From contig JAEDIN010000066.1 in the NCBI GenBank assembly GCA_016292445.1, forward strand, positions 1 to 6,519: a stretch of 6,519 nt of DNA, read 5' to 3'. The translations under genes and the position numbers were made by a program. Source of the stretch: Oscillospiraceae bacterium (lineage in GTDB: Bacteria; Bacillota; Clostridia; Oscillospirales; Oscillospiraceae). Of this stretch, positions 1 through 6,169 are shown one piece after another; the first letter of the stretch is position 1; every line of letters begins with the position of its first letter. The notes beneath the pieces were generated by a model. It searched no databases. It saw only the letters and a list, made by a program, of their open reading frames with translations, and was not told the DNA's origin.

Positions 1-55
1 AATATTTCGTTAGCCGATTAACAAAGTCATGCTGTCGCTTTTCTCTCATATGGTT

Positions 56-61
56 TATAAT
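56..61 (+). promoter_or_regulatory. Candidate -10 box for the oxidoreductase operon
   Basis: A perfect TATAAT lies in the AT-rich leader about 80 bases upstream of the first gene. The hexamer 17 bases upstream (33-38, TGTCGC) is a poor match to TTGACA, and there is no TG extension. If this is the promoter, it is probably weak or needs an activator. No better -35/-10 pair was seen in 1-141. Confidence 0.35.
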
Positions 62-70
62 AAAACCGTG

Positions 71-92
71 GTATAGCCACAGAATACTATAC
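71..92. promoter_or_regulatory. Small dyad GTATAG-N10-CTATAC, possible operator
   Basis: The 6-base arms GTATAG (71-76) and CTATAC (87-92) are perfect inverted repeats separated by 10 bases. The dyad sits just downstream of the candidate -10 box, around the expected transcription start and early leader. Position and symmetry would suit a dimeric repressor, but arms this short in AT-rich DNA can arise by chance. No regulator gene is adjacent in the window. Confidence 0.2.
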
Positions 93-141
93 GCAGACAA
101 ATAAATCAATATATAAACAATCAGAATGAAGGAGGAGCACA

Positions 142-1689
142 ATGCAAAAATACGATGTAATTGTTGTCGGCGCAGGTAACGGCGGTCTTTCCGCAGCCTG
201 CTACCTCGCAACCGAGGGCAAAAAGGTGCTGGTGTTGGAAAAGCACAATCTGCCCGGCGGCTGTGCAACCAGCTTCAAAAGAGGCGAGTACGAGTTTGAG
301 GCCACCCTGCACGAGCTGTGCCAGATGGGAGACGGCAAAGAGGGCCGCCCACTCGGCGCGGTGCGCAAGCTGGTGCAGGATAAGTACAAGCTCGATGTCG
401 AGTGGTGTTCGGCAAACGAATCGTTCGGCTCGGTCGCCACAAATGCCGACGGCTTCAATGTCTCGATGCCCGCCGGTGTGCAGAACTTCATCGACGAGAT
501 GGAGCGTCAGGTCCCCGGCTCGAGAGAGTCGATGACCACCGTCATGGAGCTGGGCAGAATGCTGCACGACGGCGTTGACTGGCTCGGAGAGCGCAACAAC
601 GAACCCTCGCCTCCCCAGAAGGTCGAGATGCTGCTCAAGTACTACGACCTGATGCGGGTTGTCCCCGTACCCTGCGAGGAGATGCTCGTGAGGATAGGCG
701 TTCCCGAAAAAGCTCGCAACATCTTTGAGTCCTACTGGACCTATGTCGCGGCGGATTCCTCTAAAATGTCCTTTGCGGTGTACACCTACATGACCTATGT
801 ATATCTGACCCACCTGCCGTGGTTTGCCAAAAACCGCAGCCACGAGATCTCGATGGCGTTCGACACGAGAATTCGTGAGCTGGGCGGCGATATCTGGTAC
901 AACACCGCCGTTTCCGAAATTGACATCAAGGACAACGCAGTTCGCGGCGTGCGCCTTGCAAGCGGCGAGTACATAGAGTGCGACCGCGTTATATCAAACC
1001 TCATGCCCCATGTCGTGTTCGACCGCATGGTCGACCCCAAGGAGGTACCCGAGCGCGACAGGAAGGCAATGAACGCAAGAAAGCTCGCTCAGGCGGCATT
1101 CACCGTTTATCTCGGTCTTGATGCCTCCGCAGAGGAGATAGGGCTTAAAAACTACGACACCTTCATGCGCCACGACCCGAACAACCGCAATCAGTACAAG
1201 CTGTCCGACTCCATCGACACCCACAAGGACATCACCTGCACCGTGCTTACCAACGCGCTTCCCGACGCCGCCGGCGAGGGCAGAGCCTTTATCCAGTTCT
1301 CCAAGTTCTACACCGGCGACCCGTTTGAAAATGTCACCGAGGAAGAGTATTTCAAGATAAAGGACCGCATCGCAAGAGAATGCGTCGAGCGTTACGAGGA
1401 GGTCACCGGCTGCGACCTGCAAAGCCATATTGAGGAGATAGTCGTCGCATCCCCCATGACTTGGGCGCGCTACCTCGGCACTCCCAAGGGCGATGTTTAC
1501 GGCTACGAGCCGATGACTTGGGACGGTATGTTCCCCCGTGTCCAGTCCGGCCACCATGTCGATTACACCATCAAGGGTCTGCGCTTCGTCGGCGGTCACG
1601 GCACACAGATGGACGGTTACAGTCAGGCGTATCTTTCCGGCGCAGAGCAGGCAAGATATATGCTTCTGGACATGAAGGAGGGCAAGTAA
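142..1689 (+). CDS. NAD(P)/FAD-dependent oxidoreductase, phytoene desaturase (CrtI)/carotenoid isomerase superfamily
   Basis: This is a predicted soluble FAD enzyme of 515 residues, close to the usual length for CrtI-type desaturases, carotenoid isomerases and retinol saturases. The N-terminal Rossmann motif is GAGNGG at residues 10-15, with the FAD-ribose acid E33 ending the second strand and the family PGG motif in GGCATSF (39-45). The C-terminal FAD-contacting segment (about 479-503) carries RFVGGHGTQ and DGYSQAYLSGAEQA. The family oxidises, reduces or isomerises conjugated double bonds of hydrophobic substrates. The substrate here cannot be read from sequence. No phytoene synthase or other carotenoid gene is nearby, so a carotenoid role is doubtful. 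The ATG at 142 follows AAGGAGG (129-135) at 6-base spacing. The next gene begins 1 base after the stop, so the two are probably co-transcribed and translationally coupled. Family is confident; reaction is unknown. Confidence 0.9.
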   Translation: MQKYDVIVVGAGNGGLSAACYLATEGKKVLVLEKHNLPGGCATSFKRGEYEFEATLHELCQMGDGKEGRPLGAVRKLVQDKYKLDVEWCSANESFGSVATNADGFNVSMPAGVQNFIDEMERQVPGSRESMTTVMELGRMLHDGVDWLGERNNEPSPPQKVEMLLKYYDLMRVVPVPCEEMLVRIGVPEKARNIFESYWTYVAADSSKMSFAVYTYMTYVYLTHLPWFAKNRSHEISMAFDTRIRELGGDIWYNTAVSEIDIKDNAVRGVRLASGEYIECDRVISNLMPHVVFDRMVDPKEVPERDRKAMNARKLAQAAFTVYLGLDASAEEIGLKNYDTFMRHDPNNRNQYKLSDSIDTHKDITCTVLTNALPDAAGEGRAFIQFSKFYTGDPFENVTEEEYFKIKDRIARECVERYEEVTGCDLQSHIEEIVVASPMTWARYLGTPKGDVYGYEPMTWDGMFPRVQSGHHVDYTIKGLRFVGGHGTQMDGYSQAYLSGAEQARYMLLDMKEGK

Positions 1690-1690
1690 G

Positions 1691-2917
1691 ATGGCAAAAT
1701 ACAAGTATGACAAAAAGGGTCTCAAGGGCTTGACTCCCTTCCCGTTTCTCGGTGAGGTAAAGACCCGCACAAAGCATATCGAGGCAGCTCCGGCGACCAT
1801 TCCCAACTCATGGTTTAACCCCAACGAGCTTGCAAAGCGTCTGCATCCGGCGGTACAGCACTGCAAGATCGCCAAGGTCATCGATCACGGCGATGCAAAG
1901 AGCTTCACCCTCGTTCCGAATACGGAAAAGGGTACGACGGAGATGGCGTATTTCCGTGCAAGCCAGTATGTATCCGTTTCGCTGAACATAGACGGTGCGC
2001 CGGTCAATAAGCCCTACACCATCCGCTCCAACCCCAAGGACGCACTCGGCAGGGAAAACACCTCCTACACACTGACAATCAAGCTCACCAAGCCCTCCTA
2101 CGCCTCGAAGTGGATACTCGAAAACTGGAAAGAGGGCGACGAGGTCGATATAAGCGGTCCTCTCGGCGATTTCTACTACCAGAACCTCAAGGACGCAAAA
2201 AGCGTTGTCGCACTTGCCGGCGGCAGCGGAATTACTCCGTTTTACTCCATGGCGGCGGCGATAGCAGACGGCATAGAGGATTTCGACATGACCATCCTCT
2301 ACGGCAGCCGCACTTCCGACGGCATTCTGCTCAAGGACGAGATAGAGGCATTGGCGGCAAGGTCCGGCGGCAGAGTCAAGGTCATCCATGTCCTGTCCCA
2401 TGAGGAGAAGGAGGGCTTTGAGCATGGCTTCATAAACGCCGGGCTTATCAAAAAATACGCCCCCGAGGGCGACTACTCCGTGTTCATGTGCGGACCTAAG
2501 GCGATGTACGATTTCTGCATCGGCGAATGCAAAAAGCTGGGTCTTAAAAAGCGTCGTTACAGAGCAGAAATGAGCGGCGACTACATGAATGTTCAGAAAA
2601 ACGCCGACTTCCCCAAGGCTACCGACGGCAAGGAGTTTAAGCTCACCGTCGATATCCGCGGTGAGAAGCAGACCGTTAGCTGCTTAGGCGGCGAGACTCT
2701 GCTGTGGGCAATGGAAAAGGCGGGCATAAAAGCTCCGTCCCACTGCCGCTCCGGTGAGTGCGGCTGGTGCCATTCCAAGCTTGTTTCCGGCGAGGTCTAT
2801 ATCCCCGAGGACGCCGACGGCAGACGACTTGCCGACAAGAAATTCGGCTGGATACACCCCTGCGCAAGCTTCCCCATGAGCGACATTGAGCTTTGCGTGT
2901 TCCCAACTCAGGAATAA
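1691..2917 (+). CDS. FNR-type NAD(P)H reductase with C-terminal plant-type [2Fe-2S] ferredoxin domain
   Basis: This 408-residue flavin/iron-sulfur reductase should move electrons between NAD(P)H, flavin and a one-electron partner. In order it has a roughly 55-residue N-terminal extension of no recognised fold and a flavin-binding barrel with KPYTIRS (107-113), at the position of the family RxYS motif (first residue Lys, not Arg). Then come SGPLGDF (155-161), the nucleotide-binding GGSGITP (177-183), MCGP (266-269) near the end of the reductase domain, and a ferredoxin domain from about 315. The cluster ligands are C352, C357, C360 and C391, spaced CX4CX2CX30C as in plant-type ferredoxins. The layout matches reductase components of oxygenases and related anaerobic reductases. 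The start follows AAGGAGGG (1675-1682) inside the end of the previous gene, 8 bases from ATG. The tight linkage suggests it supplies electrons to or takes them from the upstream FAD enzyme; that pairing is inference. Confidence 0.9.
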   Translation: MAKYKYDKKGLKGLTPFPFLGEVKTRTKHIEAAPATIPNSWFNPNELAKRLHPAVQHCKIAKVIDHGDAKSFTLVPNTEKGTTEMAYFRASQYVSVSLNIDGAPVNKPYTIRSNPKDALGRENTSYTLTIKLTKPSYASKWILENWKEGDEVDISGPLGDFYYQNLKDAKSVVALAGGSGITPFYSMAAAIADGIEDFDMTILYGSRTSDGILLKDEIEALAARSGGRVKVIHVLSHEEKEGFEHGFINAGLIKKYAPEGDYSVFMCGPKAMYDFCIGECKKLGLKKRRYRAEMSGDYMNVQKNADFPKATDGKEFKLTVDIRGEKQTVSCLGGETLLWAMEKAGIKAPSHCRSGECGWCHSKLVSGEVYIPEDADGRRLADKKFGWIHPCASFPMSDIELCVFPTQE

Positions 2918-2931
2918 AAACAAATACCCAT

Positions 2932-2960
2932 AATCGGCACGGCGCAAAGCCGTGCCGATT
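2932..2960 (+). terminator. Perfect 12-bp hairpin after the reductase gene, no U-tract
   Basis: AATCGGCACGGC (2932-2943) pairs perfectly with GCCGTGCCGATT (2949-2960) around the 5-base loop GCAAA. It begins 14 bases after the reductase stop, as expected for an operon end. The bases that follow are GTGCAAAAAC rather than a run of T, so it lacks the classic intrinsic-terminator tail. It may terminate inefficiently, or act as a 3'-end stabilising or processing hairpin that lets some transcripts run into the next gene. Confidence 0.55.
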
Positions 2961-2976
2961 GTGCAAAAACGGAAAA

Positions 2977-2990
2977 GTCAAAAAATTGAC
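2977..2990. promoter_or_regulatory. Inverted repeat GTCAA-N4-TTGAC overlapping the -35 box
   Basis: The 14-base sequence GTCAAAAAATTGAC is a perfect dyad with 5-base arms (2977-2981 and 2986-2990). Its right arm supplies five of the six bases of the -35 hexamer, so a protein bound here would compete with or contact RNA polymerase. One arm is constrained to look like a -35 box, which raises the chance of coincidence. No regulator is identifiable. Confidence 0.25.
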
Positions 2991-3014
2991 ATGTTATAAT
3001 TAATGTGATATAAG
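2986..3014 (+). promoter_or_regulatory. Strong sigma-A promoter for the 887-residue flavoprotein and hypA
   Basis: A consensus -35 TTGACA (2986-2991) is followed after exactly 17 bases by the -10 TATAAG (3009-3014). A TGa extension (3006-3008) directly precedes the -10. Transcription would start near 3021 and leave a leader of roughly 40 bases before the ATG at 3062. This makes the downstream pair an independent transcription unit, even if some read-through arrives from the upstream genes. Confidence 0.75.
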
Positions 3015-3061
3015 TAATATATTCGGTTGCAAGAAAAAACTTTATAAAAAGGAGATTACAT

Positions 3062-5725
3062 ATGGCACACAGACCTAATATTCTGAAGCTGGCTACCAAG
3101 ATCAGCCTCGAAAGTCTGACCTACACGGGCATCACCTACAAAGATCCCGAGTATCGCATCCTCGCTCCCATCGTCGATGACGATATGTGCAAGGTAATGA
3201 TGCACATGAAGCTCGACACTCCGCGCACCACCGAGGAAATCGCAAAGCGCTGCAAGATGAGCGTTGAGTGGACGGCTGAGCAGCTTGAAAAGCTCAACGA
3301 GGCCGGTGTCTGCCGTACCATGGAGGGCATGAACGGCACTAAGGCCGGTTGGTACTACCCCATTTGGGTTCCCGGCATCATGGAGGGCATTCTGTCCAAC
3401 AACGAGCAGTGCGAGCGTTACCCCGACCTTGCTGCCTGCTTTGAGGAGTACACCCGCCGCAGAGTTGCAATGCTCGCTCCCGTTTTGCAAAACGGCAAGC
3501 AGGGCATGATGTTCATGCGTGTAATGCCCGTTCAGAGCGCAGTTGAGAACAACTCCAAGACCGCCTCCTACGACGAGGTACGCACCCTTGTTGAAAATGC
3601 GTTTGCACTTTCCGTAGGTCCTTGCTCCTGCCGTCGTTCACGCCGTCTTATCGGCGAAGGCTGCGGCCACCTCGAGGAGGATATGTGCATGTACTTAAAC
3701 GACAATGCACTCAACTACTCCCGTCTCGGCACTCACCGCCTCATCACCAAGGAGGAGGCTTACGAGATACTCAAGCGTGCAGAGGACAACGGCCTTGTCC
3801 ACGAGATAAACCAGACCCCCGGCTTTGAAGATGCCACCGCTATCTGCAACTGCTGCGGCTGCTCCTGCTACGCTCTGCGTATCGCAAATATGTTCCGCTC
3901 GGCAAAGGCAATAAAGTCCAACTTCATCGCAAGAGTCGACAAGGACAAGTGCGTCGCCTGCGGCCAGTGCGTCGAAAACTGCCAGACCAACGCTCTCAAG
4001 CTCGGTCAGAAGTGCAGCACGGTTGATTCCAAGATCTCCGACGCTTATCATTCCGATAAGGAAGTTCCCTGGGACTCCAAGAGCTACAATGTCAGCTACC
4101 GCACCACTCGCAGCGATGTTATGCCCAGCGGCACATCTCCCTGCAAGGCTGCCTGCCCGGCACACATCCCCGTTCAGGGCTATCTGAAGCTGGCAAGCGA
4201 AGGCCGCTACACCGAGGCTCTGGAGCTTATAAAGAAGGAAAATCCCTTCCCCGCAGTCTGCGGCCGCATCTGCAACAAGCCCTGCGAAGCAGCCTGCACC
4301 CGTGCAAGCATTGACGACGCAGTTGCTATCGACGATGTCAAGAAGTTCATCGCCGAGAAGGATCTTGACGCAAAGACCCGCTTTGTTCCCAAGATGCTCA
4401 ATCAGATCGGCAGAAAGTATGACGAGAAGATCGCCGTTATCGGCGCCGGCCCTGCGGGTCTTTCCTGCGCATACTATCTCGCCGTCAAAGGCTACTCCGT
4501 GACCGTTTTCGAGAAGGAAAAGGAGCTCGGCGGTATGCTCACTCTCGGCATTCCCTCCTTCCGTCTTGAAAAGGATGTCATCAAGGCAGAGATAAAGGTC
4601 CTCAAGGATCTGGGCGTGAAGTTCAAGACCGGCGTTGAGGTCGGCAAGGACATCACCCTCGACAAGCTCCGCGAGGACGGCTTCAAGGCATTCTACCTCG
4701 CAATCGGTGCATCCAAGGGCGCAAAGATCGGCTGCCCCGGCGACGATATGGACGGCGTTTTCACCGGTATCGACTTCCTGCGTGAGGTAAACCTCGGCAA
4801 CAAGCCCGCCATCGGCAAGACAGTTGCTGTCATCGGCGGCGGCAATGTCGCTATCGATGTCGCAAGAGCGGCTGTCCGCCTCGGCGCAAAGACCACTATC
4901 GTCTATCGCCGCAACCGTGACGCAATGCCCGCAGCAGACGATGAGATAGAAGAAGCAATCGAAGAGGGCGTAAAGTTCAAGTTCCTCGCATCTCCCGTCG
5001 AGATTACCGGCGAGGGCAAGGTCGCAGAGCTCAAGCTCGAGGTCATGGAGCTTAAGGACGGTAAGCCCGTCGGCACCGGCGAGTTTGAGACTCTTCCCGT
5101 TTCCGCAGTCATCTCCGCTATCGGTCAGAAGATAGATATGTCCGGCATTGAGGGTATCGACACCGGCGCAAAGGGCAATGTACTTGTTGACGAGTATTAC
5201 AGAACCAATGTTTCCGATGTTTTTGCCGGCGGCGACCTTGTTACCGGACCCAAGTTTGCAATCGACGCCATTGCAGCAGGTAAGGAAGCATCCATCTCCA
5301 TCCACCGCTATGTACATCCCGGTCAGACCCAGGAGTTCGGTCGCGACCACCGTGATTACAAGCCTCTGGACATTGCAACCATGGGCATCAATGCAGTCGG
5401 CTTCGATAACGCACCCCGTCAGAAGGCAAGCGGCGCATCCGCCAAGGAAGCAAAGAAGAGCTTCAGGGATCTGCGCGGCACCCTCACCGAGGAGCAGATA
5501 AAGAAGGAAGCATCCCGCTGCCTCGGCTGCGGCTGCGTTGTCCTCGACGAGGATATGTGCATTGGCTGCGGTATCTGCACCACCAAGTGTAAGTTCGACG
5601 CAATCAAGCTCGAAAAGGTCATGGATAACAACTCTACCAGTTACATCGGCACTCTGATGACCGCCGTTGGCAACGCTCCGGCAGCGGCAAGCCGTTTTGT
5701 GACCAAGAAGATACTCAAGAAGTAA
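3062..5725 (+). CDS. Composite iron-sulfur flavoprotein: winged-helix/Cys-rich module + ferredoxin + GltD/NfnB-like FAD-NAD(P)H oxidoreductase + C-terminal ferredoxin
   Basis: This 887-residue predicted cytoplasmic redox protein probably couples NAD(P)H to a chain of iron-sulfur clusters. Residues about 43-90 look like a winged helix (TTEEIAKRCKMS, EQLEKLNEAGV), which may be structural rather than DNA-binding. A Cys-rich module follows with C188, C190, C201, C209 and CNCCGCSC (262-269), then a 4Fe-4S motif CX2CX2CX3C (297, 300, 303, 307). The GltD-like part has C361, C365, C400, C404, C408 and C412, an FAD site GAGPAG (461-466), and an NAD(P)H site GGGNVA (592-597) followed by YRRNRDAMP. A late FAD motif, FAGGDLVTGP, comes next. 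The C-terminus has CLGCGC (820-825), a 4Fe-4S motif (833, 836, 839, 843) and a basic tail ending KKILKK. GltD, NfnB and related subunits share the central module; the N-terminal third belongs to a separate, uncharacterised 4Fe-4S protein type. The ATG follows AAGGAG (3049-3054) at 7-base spacing. hypA begins 1 base after the stop. Domain calls are firm; the physiological reaction is unknown. Confidence 0.9.
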   Translation: MAHRPNILKLATKISLESLTYTGITYKDPEYRILAPIVDDDMCKVMMHMKLDTPRTTEEIAKRCKMSVEWTAEQLEKLNEAGVCRTMEGMNGTKAGWYYPIWVPGIMEGILSNNEQCERYPDLAACFEEYTRRRVAMLAPVLQNGKQGMMFMRVMPVQSAVENNSKTASYDEVRTLVENAFALSVGPCSCRRSRRLIGEGCGHLEEDMCMYLNDNALNYSRLGTHRLITKEEAYEILKRAEDNGLVHEINQTPGFEDATAICNCCGCSCYALRIANMFRSAKAIKSNFIARVDKDKCVACGQCVENCQTNALKLGQKCSTVDSKISDAYHSDKEVPWDSKSYNVSYRTTRSDVMPSGTSPCKAACPAHIPVQGYLKLASEGRYTEALELIKKENPFPAVCGRICNKPCEAACTRASIDDAVAIDDVKKFIAEKDLDAKTRFVPKMLNQIGRKYDEKIAVIGAGPAGLSCAYYLAVKGYSVTVFEKEKELGGMLTLGIPSFRLEKDVIKAEIKVLKDLGVKFKTGVEVGKDITLDKLREDGFKAFYLAIGASKGAKIGCPGDDMDGVFTGIDFLREVNLGNKPAIGKTVAVIGGGNVAIDVARAAVRLGAKTTIVYRRNRDAMPAADDEIEEAIEEGVKFKFLASPVEITGEGKVAELKLEVMELKDGKPVGTGEFETLPVSAVISAIGQKIDMSGIEGIDTGAKGNVLVDEYYRTNVSDVFAGGDLVTGPKFAIDAIAAGKEASISIHRYVHPGQTQEFGRDHRDYKPLDIATMGINAVGFDNAPRQKASGASAKEAKKSFRDLRGTLTEEQIKKEASRCLGCGCVVLDEDMCIGCGICTTKCKFDAIKLEKVMDNNSTSYIGTLMTAVGNAPAAASRFVTKKILKK

Positions 5726-5726
5726 T

Positions 5727-6074
5727 ATGCATGAGATAGGTGTTGTAAAGCAGGTCGTGCGCACCATTGAGGAATTTGCCGCCGAGAACAATGTCAGTAA
5801 AATTGACGAGATAGTTCTCGACATCGGTGAGCTCTCCCTCATCATCCCGAAGTATGTCGAGGATATTTATCCCGTGGCTACCGAGGGTACGATACTCGAG
5901 GGAACAAAGCTCATCATGAATGTCATTCCCGGCATGGCGGAGTGCGACGACTGTGACGAGATTTTCAATGTTATCGAGCATGAGGGCTACTGCCCGAATT
6001 GCGGCAGCTTTGAAAAATCCATCCTCACGGGGCAGGATTTCATAATAAAAGAGGTCCATGTCTCCGAAGAATAA
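5727..6074 (+). CDS. hypA: HypA-type nickel/zinc metallochaperone
   Basis: At 115 residues this is the normal length for HypA, which delivers Ni2+ (with HypB) to [NiFe]-hydrogenase and sometimes urease precursors. The mature N-terminus M1-H2-E3 carries the family nickel-binding His2. IVLDIGELS (29-37) is the conserved core strand-turn. The zinc site is two CXXC pairs, C73/C76 and C89/C92, about as far apart as in the family. The ATG at 5727 is chosen because it gives MHE; a second ATG at 5731 is out of frame. It lies 1 base after the upstream stop with only a weak purine run (AAGAAG, 5717-5722), so translation probably depends on coupling. The helical middle (IIPKYVEDIYPVA, 39-51) differs from the FAFEVV-like segment common in hydrogenase HypA. 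No hydrogenase, hypB or other hyp gene is in the window, so its client is unknown. A terminator begins 3 bases after the stop. Confidence 0.87.
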   Translation: MHEIGVVKQVVRTIEEFAAENNVSKIDEIVLDIGELSLIIPKYVEDIYPVATEGTILEGTKLIMNVIPGMAECDDCDEIFNVIEHEGYCPNCGSFEKSILTGQDFIIKEVHVSEE

Positions 6075-6076
6075 CC

Positions 6077-6113
6077 AGCAAAAACTCACGGCTATAAGCC
6101 GTGAGTTTTTGCT
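6077..6113. terminator. Bidirectional hairpin terminator after hypA
   Basis: A perfect 17-bp stem (6077-6093 with 6097-6113) has a 3-base loop ATA and the core ACTCACGGCT/AGCCGTGAGT. A run of five A in the left arm and five T in the right arm means both strands can make a hairpin with U-rich descending bases. On the plus strand it ends the flavoprotein-hypA unit. On the minus strand it can end the convergent membrane-protein gene. Confidence 0.8.
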
Positions 6114-6132
6114 CAGCTTGTCGAAAAAGCTG

Positions 6133-6165
6133 ACGCGTCCAAGTTTAACCTTGGACGCGTTTTTT
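6133..6165 (+). terminator. Second intrinsic terminator, plus strand, with T6 tail
   Basis: ACGCGTCCAAG (6133-6143) pairs perfectly with CTTGGACGCGT (6150-6160) around a 6-base loop, and TTTTTT runs over 6160-6165. This is a classic rho-independent terminator and a backup to the hairpin just upstream. Between them, AGCTT (6115-6119) and AAGCT (6127-6131) could form a small extra hairpin. The T-run stops a few bases before the stop codon of the convergent gene. Confidence 0.85.
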
Positions 6166-6169
6166 GAAT

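Noticed and set aside
121..843. 240-residue open frame on the minus strand
   Set aside because: It is antisense to the FAD-binding N-terminus of the first gene and has no recognisable domain.
142..1689. Naming the first gene crtI/phytoene desaturase
   Set aside because: The fold supports the superfamily only. There is no carotenoid gene in the window, and the neighbours point to a reductive anaerobic role.
994..1881. 295-residue open frame on the minus strand
   Set aside because: It is antisense across the junction of the two plus-strand oxidoreductase genes, has no conserved motif, and would conflict with two well-supported coding regions.
2986..3000. TTGACA (2986-2991) paired with TATAAT (2995-3000) as a promoter
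   Set aside because: The spacer would be only 3 bases. The TATAAG at 3009-3014, with 17-base spacing and a TG extension, is the proper partner.
3190..3325. Winged-helix-like segment as evidence that the 887-residue protein is a transcription factor
   Set aside because: The segment is short and embedded in a redox protein. Such folds are often structural, and nothing else suggests DNA binding.
3695..5845. 716-residue open frame on the minus strand
   Set aside because: It lies antisense to the 887-residue flavoprotein and the start of hypA. Its translation is low-complexity Ala/Gly/Leu/Asp-rich with no recognisable domain, while the plus-strand frame carries many conserved motifs. It is a codon-bias shadow.
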